From the NCBI GenBank assembly GCA_945869195.1, contig CAMBNV010000002.1, positions 186,001 to 250,000 on the forward strand: a stretch of 64,000 nt of DNA, written 5' to 3'. Shown here piece by piece: positions 8,764 through 17,373 of this stretch. The position numbers and the translations under genes are program-made. The notes under the pieces were generated by a model. That model made no database searches, had not been told where the DNA came from, and saw only the letters and a program-made list of their open reading frames with translations. Origin of the DNA: Gemmatimonas phototrophica (lineage in GTDB: Bacteria > Gemmatimonadota > Gemmatimonadetes > Gemmatimonadales > Gemmatimonadaceae). Numbering within the stretch: position 1 is the first letter of the stretch; each line of letters opens with the position of its first letter.

Positions 8764-9924
8764 CTACCGTAGCCCGTCGCGCTTGGCAAGGGCGCCGGAG
8801 AGGCGGCCCTTGAGCCGCGCACGCGCCAGATACTGCTCCGCCTTTTGCTGCTCGGATGGATTGGCGATGTTGGCGTACCTGGCATCCAGCACGGCGACCG
8901 CGAGGGCGAGTGCCTCCGGATTCTCATCGCCACGACGAGCGAATCCGCCAGGACCGCCACGCATCACAAACAGGCCCAGACCGAGAAGCATTGCGGCACC
9001 AACCGCCGTGACAATGAAAATCAGGCGCAGCCGTCGCGACGACCCGGCCGGCGGGATCGAGATGCTAACGGTCTGCGCGGCAGCAACGTCTTGCGCGAGG
9101 AAGCGTCGAAAAGGCCGCCCCTCGATCTCCACCGGTTCGACCCCGACGAGGCCCGCGCCCGAGACCTGCGCGTTCGCATCCTCGACGAGGACCTCGAGCA
9201 CCGTGGTTGGCGCCTCGATGAGGATCTCGATTGGGTCCGTCGCCGTGGGAAGGTCGTAGGAGAACGTGACCTGCTTGAGACCAGGCGCGAGGGGCGCATT
9301 CAGGCGCATGCGCCCATCGGCCGCAAGAATCGCATCGCTCGACACGTCCCCCTGCCCCGGCGTGATACGAGTGACACCCGTGGGCAGCGCCGCATCGAAC
9401 GTGATCCCCGCTCGGCCGCGGGCGACCCGGGTGCGCGAGCTGTCGTTACTAAGCTCGAATGCTTCGATCAGCGTGCGGAGACGACCCGTGGCGGAGTCGG
9501 GTGCCGTGACGATGAGATGCCGCCCCCGCACACTGATGGGAATGAGCGCACTCGTCGTGTCGAATACGAGCAGATCAGCGAGGCCGCCACTCACGACTCG
9601 CTCGCGCACCGGGGGGGTGAAGTACGAGACGCCGCCCCGGCTCGTCGAGACGAAGTAGACGGCCTGCGAATCTCCCGTGACGCGATAGCGGAACCGGTAG
9701 CGCCCATTCGCCGCCGTACGGATCGAGTCGAGCGGTCCCGCCACATCGGTGCCGACCCGATGAAGCACCGCCCACGCATTAGCGACCGGAACGCCTGCGG
9801 AGGTCGGACCGGGGAGCGATACCCGACCTTCGATGCTCCGCTCCGTCCCCTGCGCCCCGACGGCACCGGTGAGTCCAAGGCAGGCCGCCACTACCCACAG
9901 CGGGTTCGACAGAGAGCTCAACAT
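8764..9924 (-). CDS. Membrane-anchored protein with carboxypeptidase-regulatory-like domain, unknown function
   Basis: This 386-residue protein has a signal peptide (residues 1-24, ending VGAQ), then a beta-sandwich stretch at about 30-110 resembling carboxypeptidase regulatory-like (CNA-B/peptidase-associated) domains (SIEGRVSLPG, AANGRYRFRYRV), then more beta-rich sequence. A single membrane helix spans about 300-321, followed by a charged cytoplasmic tail with an alanine/leucine helix. It has no catalytic motif I recognise. The ATG at 9924 has GAAGGA upstream and comes 13 bases after the DUF151 gene, so it is probably the last gene of the metK operon. A structural or sensory envelope role is a guess. 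Confidence 0.75.
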   Translation of the reverse strand: MLSSLSNPLWVVAACLGLTGAVGAQGTERSIEGRVSLPGPTSAGVPVANAWAVLHRVGTDVAGPLDSIRTAANGRYRFRYRVTGDSQAVYFVSTSRGGVSYFTPPVRERVVSGGLADLLVFDTTSALIPISVRGRHLIVTAPDSATGRLRTLIEAFELSNDSSRTRVARGRAGITFDAALPTGVTRITPGQGDVSSDAILAADGRMRLNAPLAPGLKQVTFSYDLPTATDPIEILIEAPTTVLEVLVEDANAQVSGAGLVGVEPVEIEGRPFRRFLAQDVAAAQTVSISIPPAGSSRRLRLIFIVTAVGAAMLLGLGLFVMRGGPGGFARRGDENPEALALAVAVLDARYANIANPSEQQKAEQYLARARLKGRLSGALAKRDGLR

Positions 9925-9937
9925 CAGACGAGTTCCT

Positions 9938-10447
9938 TCACGACGAGAAGCGGCCGAACTCCTCAGGCCGCAGCTGCGCCAGATGGCGCTTGAGTTCGTC
10001 GGCGGAGAGTTGATCGTCCTCGCCGGCGGTGGGTCGATCGTGGCCAGATACGGAGGAGTCGCTGGCATTATCGAAGAGCGCGTGAGCGACGAACATGGGG
10101 GCGTCGAGGCGCAAGGCAAGCGCAATCGCGTCGGAGGGCCGCGAGTCGATCACGATCGAGTGGGCGCCCTTATTGAAGTGGAGCTCAGCGAAGAACGTGC
10201 CTTCGAGCACTCGCGTGACCTGCACCCGTCGCAATAACCCACCCAAGCCGTTGATGATCGACCGAGCGAGGTCGTGTGTCATGGGCCGTTCACGCTTCAC
10301 CCCATTCAGGTGGGCCTCGATCGCCTCGGCTTCGTGGCGCCCGATCCAGATTGGCAGGGCGCGTGTGCCGCCTTTCTCCTCGAGCACGACGACGAACGCC
10401 TCTGAGGAATCATCGCGTCCCAGTCGCGTCACCACTACTTCGACCAC
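9938..10447 (-). CDS. DUF151 / bifunctional nuclease family protein
   Basis: This 169-residue protein matches the bifunctional nuclease (BFN, DUF151) family: LEEKGGTRALPIWIGRHEAEAI, then MTHDLARSIINGLGG, then VIDSRPSDAIALALR, then a variable acidic tail. Plant and bacterial members have reported DNase and RNase activity, but their cellular role is poorly defined. The GTG start at 10447 has AGGAGG four bases upstream. It lies 17 bases after metK and 13 bases before the membrane-anchored protein gene. Confidence 0.88.
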   Translation of the reverse strand: MVEVVVTRLGRDDSSEAFVVVLEEKGGTRALPIWIGRHEAEAIEAHLNGVKRERPMTHDLARSIINGLGGLLRRVQVTRVLEGTFFAELHFNKGAHSIVIDSRPSDAIALALRLDAPMFVAHALFDNASDSSVSGHDRPTAGEDDQLSADELKRHLAQLRPEEFGRFSS

Positions 10448-10464
10448 GATGCCTCCTCGAGCGC

Positions 10465-11643
10465 TCAGGCGCCGCGAACGACGCGCTTCAGGTCAGCGAC
10501 CTTGTCGGTGCGCTCCCAGTTGAACAGCGACACCTTCTTGCCAAGTCGCTCGACCTTCACCGGCGTGCGACCGAAATGCCCGTAGGCGGCGGTGGGGCCG
10601 TAAATCGGCTTGCGCAGATCGAGCGCCTCGATAATCCCCTTGGGCGTGAGGTCGAAGATCGTAGAGACCGCCAGCATGATCTTGCGCTCGTCCACGGTAT
10701 TCGTGCCAAACGTATCGACCATCACCGACACGGGCTTGGCCACGCCGATAGCGTAGGCGAGTTGGACCTCGCACTTCGACGCCAGCTTGGCCGCGACGAT
10801 GTTCTTTGCGACCCACCGCGCGGCGTATGCAGCCGAGCGATCGACCTTGGACGGATCCTTGCCCGAGAAGGCGCCGCCGCCATGCCGGCCGTACCCGCCG
10901 TACGTGTCGACGATGATTTTGCGGCCGGTGAGCCCCGCATCGCCGTGGGGTCCTCCGACGACGAAGCGGCCGGTAGGATTGATGTGGAGCTTCATCTTTT
11001 TGGCGCGCAGCTCAACCGGGATGACCGCCTCGATGATGTCGCGCTTCACCGCCTCGTGAATCGCCTTGTTCTTGACTGAGTCCGCATGCTGCGTTGAGAT
11101 CACGACCGTGTCGACCTCGACCGGACGCCCATTCTCGTAGACTACCGAGACCTGCGACTTTCCGTCCGGGCGAAGCCACGGCAATGTCCCGTCCTTTCGG
11201 CGATCGGCGAGGGCATGCGTCAGCTGGTGCGCCAGCGTAATCGGAAGCGGCATCAGCTCGGGCGTCTCGTCGCAGGCAAAGCCGAACATCATGCCCTGGT
11301 CGCCGGCGCCGCCGGTATCGACGCCCTGCCCGATGTCGCGCGACTGCTGCCCGAGCGCGTTGAGGACGGCGCATGAGTCAGAATCGAACCCGATACCGGC
11401 CTCGGTATAGCCGATGTTCTTAATGGTCTCGCGCACGAGGCCGCGGAGATCGACCCAGGCCGCCGTCGTGACCTCACCGAAGATCGTCGCGAGGCCCGTC
11501 GTGACCATCGTCTCGCAGGCCACGCGCGAGTGGGCGTCCTGCGCGAGGAGCGCGTCGAGCACTGCGTCGGAGATCTGATCCGCGACCTTGTCCGGGTGGC
11601 CCTCGGTGACCGACTCGGACGTAAATAGATGACGATGCAGCAT
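10465..11643 (-). CDS. metK: S-adenosylmethionine synthetase MetK
   Basis: MetK makes S-adenosylmethionine from methionine and ATP. The 392-residue sequence shows the N-terminal [18 protein letters not shown], the [12 protein letters not shown] signature, [21 protein letters not shown] and [19 protein letters not shown]. Length and motifs are normal. An 86-base gap separates it from ptsI and contains a candidate promoter at the ptsI stop and a GC-rich hairpin. I find no SAM riboswitch of a known class in this leader. Confidence 0.97.
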   Translation of the reverse strand: MLHRHLFTSESVTEGHPDKVADQISDAVLDALLAQDAHSRVACETMVTTGLATIFGEVTTAAWVDLRGLVRETIKNIGYTEAGIGFDSDSCAVLNALGQQSRDIGQGVDTGGAGDQGMMFGFACDETPELMPLPITLAHQLTHALADRRKDGTLPWLRPDGKSQVSVVYENGRPVEVDTVVISTQHADSVKNKAIHEAVKRDIIEAVIPVELRAKKMKLHINPTGRFVVGGPHGDAGLTGRKIIVDTYGGYGRHGGGAFSGKDPSKVDRSAAYAARWVAKNIVAAKLASKCEVQLAYAIGVAKPVSVMVDTFGTNTVDERKIMLAVSTIFDLTPKGIIEALDLRKPIYGPTAAYGHFGRTPVKVERLGKKVSLFNWERTDKVADLKRVVRGA

Positions 11644-11678
11644 AGGTCGTGAGCGGAGTGAAGGAGTCGGACACAGGG

Positions 11679-11698
11679 AGGGCCGGCGCGGCGGCCCT
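11679..11698 (-). promoter_or_regulatory. GC-rich hairpin in the metK leader
   Basis: Seven base pairs (AGGGCCG against CGGCCCT) enclose a six-base loop, about 35 bases before the metK start. No T run follows, so it is not a classic terminator. It could be an attenuator, an RNA-stability element or chance in GC-rich DNA. Confidence 0.35.
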
Positions 11699-11717
11699 GC
11701 ATTTATTACCGTAGTGA

Positions 11718-11747
11718 AGAATAGCGGCCCTAGGCGAGCCCCAGCAA
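11718..11747 (-). promoter_or_regulatory. Candidate promoter for metK
   Basis: TTGCTG (11747-11742) and TATTCT (11723-11718) are spaced 18 bases apart, and the -10 falls eight bases past the ptsI stop codon. The following bases form part of ATTCTTCACTACGGT, which recurs almost exactly in front of ftsY. This would give metK its own transcript, separate from the PTS operon. Confidence 0.4.
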
Positions 11748-13496
11748 CCCATCGATCAGCTCCTCGCCGACCTCGCCGGCAAGGCCGGTCCTGAGGGCCT
11801 GCTCCGCCTCGCGCGGTGTCGCGGCAGCTAGGGCGGCCATCGCTGCAGCGGCCGACGCGGAGGCGCTCACGCCGCGCACAATTCGCTTCAGTGCAGGAAT
11901 ACCACCCGCACTCACGCTGAGGGTGCGAATGCCGAGGCCAAGAAGGGCGTACGCCATGAGCGGATGGGAGGCCATCTCGCCGCAGACGCTGATCTCGAGC
12001 TTCGCGGCGTGGGCGACTTCTACGGTGCGCGCGATCAGGCGGAGGACCGCCGGATGGAGTGGCGTATAGCGCGTCACGAGCGAGGCATTCCCGCGGTCGA
12101 CCGCGAGAGTGTACTGCACGAGATCATTGGTGCCGATCGAAAAGAAGGAGACGTCGTTCACGAAACTATCCGCGCTCATCGCGGCCGCCGGTGTCTCAAC
12201 CATGACGCCGAGCGGCACGTCGGAGCGGTGCGGGACACCACGACGCGTGAGCTCGGCCGCGGACTCCTGCAAGAGGTACCGCGCCTGACGCACCTCCTCC
12301 ACCGAGACGACCAATGGGAGCATGATGCGGACGTCTCCATGGACCGCTGCCCGGAGCAAAGCCCGCAGCTGCACCTTGAACAACTCGGGCTCGTCGAGAC
12401 ACATGCGGATCGCGCGCCAGCCCAAGAACGGATTGGGCTCGTGCGGAAACCCACCGATCGGCAGCTTGTCGCCCCCGATGTCATACGTACGGATTACGAC
12501 CGGCAGCCCCTTGAACGCTGCCACCACTTTTACGTAGGCCTCGTACTGCTCCTCCTCGCTCGGCATCGTGGTACGCCCGACGACTAGAAACTCCGTGCGC
12601 ATGAGTCCGACGCCGACGGCACCGCTTTCGGCAGCACGTACCGCCTCGTCGGGAAGATCGACGTTGGCCAGCAGCGTGACGAGCGTGCCATCGGTCATGA
12701 TCGCGTCGGCATCGGCGAGGGTCGCGAGCTCTGCCTGCGCCGCCGCCTCCCGACGCGCGCGGTCGGCAAACTGCGCGAGGACGGCGGCGGTCGGCCGTGG
12801 GATGAGCGTGCCGTTGGTCCCGTCGAGGATCACCGAGTCGCCGGTCTGCAACTTGCTTGTGGCATCGATGAGACCGACCACGGCAGGCAGGCCAAGAGAG
12901 CGCGCGAGGATCGCCACGTGCGAAGTGCGCGTCCCTGCGTCGGTGGCGATCCCCGCAATCGCACGACGATCGAGCTGAATCGTGAGGCTCGGAGTGAGGT
13001 CGTGTGTCACGAGGATCGCGTTGGACCCAGGCTCGAGTCCCACGGGATCGTGGTCAGGCAGGTTAAGTAATAGCGAAAGGAGACGGATGTGCACGTCCAC
13101 GAGGTCGCCCTCGCGCTCGCGCATCATCGGGTTCGTCGAACGGCCGAAGTGTTCGCGCCACTCAAGCATCACGAGGTCGAACGCCCGCTCCGCGGAGAGG
13201 CTCTGGCGGACGAGCATCTCCACGCGGGAACGAAGCTCCCCGTCCTGCAGAATCTCGATCTGCACGTCGAAGATCGCCGCCTCAGCCGGGCCCGCCTTCT
13301 TTTCGACGCGCACCTTCACGGCACGCAGCCGATCAATGGCGGCATCGATTGCCACGTGGAGGCGTTGGATTTCGGCGTCCACCTCCTGTGGCTCGATGAC
13401 GCGCGCGCGCACCTCAGGCACCTCCCACCGCAGGAGGTGTGCCGGCCCAACTACGATCCCTGGTGATGCGGGGACGCCGATGAGGGTGGCGGGCAT
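11730..13496 (-). CDS. ptsI: PTS enzyme I
   Basis: Enzyme I autophosphorylates from phosphoenolpyruvate and passes the phosphate to HPr. The 588-residue protein has the N-terminal phosphohistidine domain with [14 protein letters not shown] and the PEP-binding barrel with [20 protein letters not shown] and [13 protein letters not shown], and CGEMASHP near the C-terminus. The ATG at 13496 comes four bases after the ptsH stop, with GGGGAG upstream. It ends the raiA-hprK-PTS gene run. Confidence 0.96.
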   Translation of the reverse strand: MPATLIGVPASPGIVVGPAHLLRWEVPEVRARVIEPQEVDAEIQRLHVAIDAAIDRLRAVKVRVEKKAGPAEAAIFDVQIEILQDGELRSRVEMLVRQSLSAERAFDLVMLEWREHFGRSTNPMMREREGDLVDVHIRLLSLLLNLPDHDPVGLEPGSNAILVTHDLTPSLTIQLDRRAIAGIATDAGTRTSHVAILARSLGLPAVVGLIDATSKLQTGDSVILDGTNGTLIPRPTAAVLAQFADRARREAAAQAELATLADADAIMTDGTLVTLLANVDLPDEAVRAAESGAVGVGLMRTEFLVVGRTTMPSEEEQYEAYVKVVAAFKGLPVVIRTYDIGGDKLPIGGFPHEPNPFLGWRAIRMCLDEPELFKVQLRALLRAAVHGDVRIMLPLVVSVEEVRQARYLLQESAAELTRRGVPHRSDVPLGVMVETPAAAMSADSFVNDVSFFSIGTNDLVQYTLAVDRGNASLVTRYTPLHPAVLRLIARTVEVAHAAKLEISVCGEMASHPLMAYALLGLGIRTLSVSAGGIPALKRIVRGVSASASAAAAMAALAAATPREAEQALRTGLAGEVGEELIDGLLGLA

Positions 13497-13500
13497 CTGG

Positions 13501-13767
13501 CTACTGCTCCCCGAACTTGCCGGCGATAAGCATCGAGAGCGCCTCGAGCGCGCCGTCGGCGTCATCGCCGTGGGCGCGGATTAGGACAGTCGCCCCGCAC
13601 TCGGCAGCGAGCATCATCACGCCCATGATGCTCTTGGCGTTCACCGCGAGGTCGTCGCGTGCGATCGTGATGTCGGAGCGGAACCGACCCGCCACTTTGA
13701 CGATCTCCGCGGCGGGGCGGGCGTGGATTCCGTTGGCGTTGACCACCTGCACCGCGCGTTCTGGCAT
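13501..13767 (-). CDS. ptsH: Phosphocarrier protein HPr
   Basis: HPr relays phosphate from enzyme I to the EII complex. The 88-residue product has the catalytic His15 in GIHARPA and the regulatory Ser46 in AKSIMGV, so both the PEP-dependent and the HPr-kinase-dependent phosphorylation sites are present. This fits the hprK gene in the same operon. The ATG at 13767 overlaps the EIID stop as ATGA. Confidence 0.96.
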   Translation of the reverse strand: MPERAVQVVNANGIHARPAAEIVKVAGRFRSDITIARDDLAVNAKSIMGVMMLAAECGATVLIRAHGDDADGALEALSMLIAGKFGEQ

Positions 13768-14534
13768 CAGCGCACCATGGAGAAGAGGACGAAAGCAGCG
13801 AGCGCGAGCGTGGCGAGGCGCCACCCTTCCAGCCGACCGTGCAACAGCGTCACGATGAGAGCACCCGTCGCGACTGAAGCAAGCACCCCACCCAAGAGGA
13901 CCCGGCCCGGCCCGATGATACCGTGGGCCGCGACTGGCAACGCCATCCCCGCGACGAGTGCGGTCGCGCGAGCCACATATGCCGGCGCCTGCCGCAGAAC
14001 CGGATTCGCGAGGGTGGCCGCGACGTCAAGGCCCTGCGACCATCCAGCGTTCAGCCCCCAGATGCGAAGCCCGAGATGCAAGAGGTTGAAAGTGCCGAGG
14101 AAAACAAGCACCACGCCACCCGGAGACAGCCCCAATCCGAACGCGAGCAAGGCCACGCAGGAGGAGAACGGCAGCCATCCTGCCCAGACGAGCCGATCGC
14201 CAACAGAGCCGAGCGGCCCTGGTGCCGCCACCCGGAATCGTTCAATCTGGGACACCGGGACTCCATCGAGCTCCGCGCGCGCCAGAGCCCCAACTGCTAC
14301 CGCCGCGAGATACGGATGCGCGTTGAAATAGCCGCTGTGACGCGTCATCGCCTGCCGGAACGGTTCGCCTCGGTGGCCGCCTGGTAGGAGCCGAAGCGCC
14401 GGTTCGAGCGCGAAGGCGACCCCATTGCCCATCATCGTCTCGTAGTTCCAGGCACCCTGGATTGCGAACAGACGGAGCAGGATCGCAGCGCGGACGCGCC
14501 ACGGGAGCGTCGTCTCGGGATTGCGCGAGCTCAC
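13767..14534 (-). CDS. PTS mannose-family EIID component
   Basis: This 255-residue membrane protein of the mannose-family IID type helps form the sugar channel with EIIC. Family features are LLRLFAIQGAWNYETMMGNGVAFALEPAL, FNAHPYLA and GDRLVWAGWLPF, with hydrophobic segments in the C-terminal half. The GTG start overlaps the EIIC stop as GTGA. The transported sugar cannot be told from sequence, and no sugar-specific catabolic gene is adjacent. Confidence 0.9.
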   Translation of the reverse strand: MSSRNPETTLPWRVRAAILLRLFAIQGAWNYETMMGNGVAFALEPALRLLPGGHRGEPFRQAMTRHSGYFNAHPYLAAVAVGALARAELDGVPVSQIERFRVAAPGPLGSVGDRLVWAGWLPFSSCVALLAFGLGLSPGGVVLVFLGTFNLLHLGLRIWGLNAGWSQGLDVAATLANPVLRQAPAYVARATALVAGMALPVAAHGIIGPGRVLLGGVLASVATGALIVTLLHGRLEGWRLATLALAAFVLFSMVR

Positions 14535-15226
14535 TGGAGAGACGCCGCGATGCCGAAGCCCACGCCAAGCCCGCCGAGCAGACACCAGCGCGCTCCGTTC
14601 GTGGTGTGCACGACCTTCCAGACCGCCGCAAGTCCCACGGCCGACGCGATCGCGACAACGCCCGCACGAGAGACCGTCGGCGCCATCGTGACCGTCGCCG
14701 TGACGGCACGTTGCAGCGGCACGAAGACGACAAGTGCGAGAAACGTCAGCAGACCGCCGCGCACGAGATCCGCCGTCATCCCGCCGAGTTGGAGCGCAAG
14801 CACGGCGTTCCTCGAGCCCTGCGCGCTCTGCGCCTGTTGCTTCCGCACCCCAAGGGCATTCGCACGTCGGAGTAGCACCATCGACGCCCCCCCGGCGCTC
14901 GCCGTGAGGAGGGCGGCAAGAACTGCCACGGTCATCGCACCGGCCATCCCGTCTGCGGCCTGCGCGAAGAGGAAGCCGCCGACAACCGACGCGGAGCCCC
15001 ACTCTGGATACCGCGATGCTCCGAACGGCATCGACTCGAGTGCGAAGAACTCGAGTGCGACGCCCATCACGAGGCCGCGGCCAGCCTGTCCGATGAGCGC
15101 TCCGGAGAGTGTCGACGCGACGATCGGACGCGAGAGCATGGCTTGCGGGAAGCTCACCGCGTCGAGACCGAGAACGGCGCCGAGGACCCCGAGCGGAATG
15201 AGCGACACGAGTTCGATGGAGATCAT
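14531..15226 (-). CDS. PTS mannose-family EIIC component
   Basis: This 231-residue polytopic protein of the mannose-family IIC type is the membrane channel partner of EIID. Recognisable blocks are GLDAVSFPQAMLSRPIVAST, GLVMGVALEFFALESMPFGASRYPEWG and hydrophobic helices to the C-terminus. The ATG at 15226 overlaps the EIIB stop as ATGA. The stop overlaps the EIID start. Confidence 0.9.
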   Translation of the reverse strand: MISIELVSLIPLGVLGAVLGLDAVSFPQAMLSRPIVASTLSGALIGQAGRGLVMGVALEFFALESMPFGASRYPEWGSASVVGGFLFAQAADGMAGAMTVAVLAALLTASAGGASMVLLRRANALGVRKQQAQSAQGSRNAVLALQLGGMTADLVRGGLLTFLALVVFVPLQRAVTATVTMAPTVSRAGVVAIASAVGLAAVWKVVHTTNGARWCLLGGLGVGFGIAASLQ

Positions 15227-15714
15227 GTCGGCCCCTCGCCACGCAGCAATACATCGAGCGGTGTCGCCGCCCCCTGTGGCACGTCCTGCGCCACCACGGT
15301 CACGCCGCACGCCGCGAGTGCCTGCAGTCGTAACGCTTCCTCGGGGGTGAGGTAGATGTACCGCGCCCGCGCGATACGCCCTGGCTTGTGGTGGACGCCA
15401 CCCACCGTCACGTTGCGAATGTCTGGCAGCGCCGCCGCGAGGCGTACCATGGTATCGATGTCGCTAGTGATGAGCATTCCCGTGCGACAGTCGGCGCGGT
15501 ACTCGCTCAGGCGGGCCGTCGCAGTCACCACCGTGTCGAAGATGATTTCCATCTCGGGCGGAACCCCCATGCGGTAGAGGTCCTGCTCCCAGGCCGACTG
15601 CGCCACGGCGTCGTCGACGAGCACCAGGAAGCCCAGCGCGCAGGGCTGACCCCATCCGACAACGACCTGCCCGTGCACCAGACGGTCGTCGATACGAAAC
15701 ATCTCAAGCGTCAC
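15223..15714 (-). CDS. PTS mannose-family EIIB component
   Basis: EIIB takes phosphate from EIIA on a histidine and passes it to the incoming sugar. The 163-residue sequence has the active-site motif RIDDRLVHGQV (His14), then a Rossmann-like domain ending in VVAQDVPQGA. I chose the GTG at 15714, which has GAGGG five bases upstream and overlaps the EIIA stop by eleven bases. The ATG at 15702 would remove four residues. Confidence 0.9.
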   Translation of the reverse strand: MTLEMFRIDDRLVHGQVVVGWGQPCALGFLVLVDDAVAQSAWEQDLYRMGVPPEMEIIFDTVVTATARLSEYRADCRTGMLITSDIDTMVRLAAALPDIRNVTVGGVHHKPGRIARARYIYLTPEEALRLQALAACGVTVVAQDVPQGAATPLDVLLRGEGPT

Positions 15715-16072
15715 GCGTGCCCTCGACGACGATCTGGGCGGCGCGCCCTTTTTCTGCCGCCGTACCGATGTCGCTGCCGCAGGCGTACGCGAGAATCGTC
15801 GGGAGCGCAGCCCCAGTGACCAACACGAGCTCGGGCAGGTCGCGTTGGACGCGACGCGCGGCCTGCGTACAGCTGCCGGCCGGCAGGTCGGTGAAGATGA
15901 CCTTCGTCCCGTGGGCGGCGATCGTGTCGCGCAACAACCTCTCGATCGCGCCCGGCTCCAGCCCCGCATTACTCAGCGAGACGAATCGATGGCTCAGTCC
16001 GGCGATCTGTTCAACCGCGGAGAGGATTCCCTCGGCGAAGCCGCCATGACCAGCGACGATGTCCCTCGTCAT
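15704..16072 (-). CDS. PTS mannose-family EIIA component
   Basis: This 122-residue EIIA of the mannose family accepts phosphate from HPr on His9 (DIVAGHGGFAEGILSAVE). Later blocks FTDLPAGSCTQAARR and LVLVTGAALPTIL match the family. The ATG at 16072 gives the usual histidine position. An ATG at 16084 would add four residues and overlap hprK. EIIA domains of this type often also regulate other proteins; nothing in the sequence shows that here. Confidence 0.88.
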   Translation of the reverse strand: MTRDIVAGHGGFAEGILSAVEQIAGLSHRFVSLSNAGLEPGAIERLLRDTIAAHGTKVIFTDLPAGSCTQAARRVQRDLPELVLVTGAALPTILAYACGSDIGTAAEKGRAAQIVVEGTRDA

Positions 16073-16073
16073 C

Positions 16074-17042
16074 TCACTCGTCATCGTCGAGCAGATACCG
16101 TTGGACATCCGCCTTCTCACGCAGGTGCCCCTTCAGTCGCTCATTGAAGGCATGTGCGGGGTCTTGGCCACTGAAACGCATGAGGTGGTTCATCGCGATC
16201 ACCTCCGCGATCACCGTGATGTTCTTGCCGGGATTGAGCGGTATGGTGATGCGCGGGATCTCAACCCCGAGGATCGAAGCGGTATCGGTGTCGAGCCCAG
16301 TTCGCTCGACCGTGACCCCCTCTTTCCACTCCTCGAGGACGACGATCACCTCGATACGCTTCTGCTGACGAACGGATCTGACACCGAAGATCGAGCGGAC
16401 GTCGATAAGTCCGACGCCGCGAATCTCCATGTGATGCCGCTGGAGCTGGTGCCCGGATCCAATGAGTACGTCGGGCCCTTTTCGCCGCACGATCACGAGA
16501 TCGTCGGCGACGAGGCGATGTCCGCGCTCGACCAGGTCGAGCACACACTCCGACTTGCCGATCCCGCTTCCGCCGGTAAAGAGCAGCCCGATGCCGTAGA
16601 CGTCGGCGAGCGAACCGTGCAGGGACGTCGACGGCGCGAAAACATCGGCCAGGAACGGCGTAATCCGGTTATAGAACTCCAGTGTCTTCAGCTGCGAGCG
16701 CAGAATGGTCACCCCGGCGCGATGCGCCGCCTCTTCCATGCCGAGCGGCAGATCGAGTCCCTTGGTGACCATCACGCACGGAATATCGTAGCCAAGAAAG
16801 GTGTCAAGGATGCGCGTGCGCTCGGTGCTCTCGAGCGCACGTAAGTAGCTCACCTCAGTCTCACCAAGCACCTGAATCCGCTGCGTGACGAAGCGACCAA
16901 CGTAGCCCGCGAGCACCAATCCGGGGCCCGACGCGTCCGGCGCTGGGATCTCCCGCGCGAAGCCGGTGGAGCTCCCAAGGACCTCGAGGTCGAGCAAGTC
17001 CTTCGTGCGTTCGTAGAACATCCCGACCGTGAATGGAGCCAT
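16074..17042 (-). CDS. hprK: HPr kinase/phosphorylase
   Basis: HprK phosphorylates HPr at Ser46 and reverses it, setting PTS flux and signalling. The 322-residue protein has the N-terminal MurF-like domain, His142 in STSLHGSLADVYG, Walker A GGSGIGKS (157-164) and the family signature EIRGVGLIDVRSIFG with IPLNPGKN after it. It lies 7 bases after raiA and 1-2 bases before EIIA. The Ser46 target is present in the ptsH gene of the same operon, so the regulatory pair is complete. Confidence 0.95.
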   Translation of the reverse strand: MAPFTVGMFYERTKDLLDLEVLGSSTGFAREIPAPDASGPGLVLAGYVGRFVTQRIQVLGETEVSYLRALESTERTRILDTFLGYDIPCVMVTKGLDLPLGMEEAAHRAGVTILRSQLKTLEFYNRITPFLADVFAPSTSLHGSLADVYGIGLLFTGGSGIGKSECVLDLVERGHRLVADDLVIVRRKGPDVLIGSGHQLQRHHMEIRGVGLIDVRSIFGVRSVRQQKRIEVIVVLEEWKEGVTVERTGLDTDTASILGVEIPRITIPLNPGKNITVIAEVIAMNHLMRFSGQDPAHAFNERLKGHLREKADVQRYLLDDDE

Positions 17043-17049
17043 CGCTAGA

Positions 17050-17370
17050 TCAGTCGACCGGACGGCCAATGAGTCGCGTGCGCCCCTTCGGCAGTCCGCG
17101 CTTCTCTTTCCCGGCCTGTGCGCTCACGCGGGCAAGCGCGAGCGTGAGCGTGGGACCGAAATACCGGCCTGCGGCGCTCCCGAGGAGATCGTGACCCTTC
17201 GGCGCGCGGAACGCGACCGAGACTTTGCGCAGGGTGCCATCCCGCTCAAACCGGATGATCGCTTCGACGACGCGCGGCAAACGCTCCGCCGACCTGAGAA
17301 CAGCGCGTTCGGCCCGCGTGCGCATGGTGTCAGACACGTCCGCGTGATGTGCATGAAAATGGATGTCCAC
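17050..17370 (-). CDS. raiA: Short ribosome hibernation factor (RaiA/HPF family)
   Basis: This 106-residue protein of the YfiA/HPF family binds the decoding region of idle 30S subunits. It starts DIHFHAHHADVSDTMRTRAE and carries the usual helix and strand pattern. It lacks the long C-terminal dimerisation domain, so it is a short-form factor. The start is GTG at 17370, three bases after the glycosyltransferase stop. Its place directly before hprK suggests shared control of dormancy and sugar transport, which is inference. Confidence 0.85.
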   Translation of the reverse strand: MDIHFHAHHADVSDTMRTRAERAVLRSAERLPRVVEAIIRFERDGTLRKVSVAFRAPKGHDLLGSAAGRYFGPTLTLALARVSAQAGKEKRGLPKGRTRLIGRPVD

Positions 17371-17373
17371 TAT

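Noticed and set aside
7541..9259. 572-residue plus-strand open frame across btuF and the riboswitch
   Set aside because: Antisense to a real lipoprotein gene and a riboswitch; composition is not protein-like.
11381..11410. tRNA-like GAATCGAACCCG sequence
   Set aside because: It lies inside metK coding sequence and no cloverleaf can be drawn around it.
11644..11729. SAM riboswitch before metK
   Set aside because: None of the conserved segments of known SAM or SAH riboswitches is present by eye.
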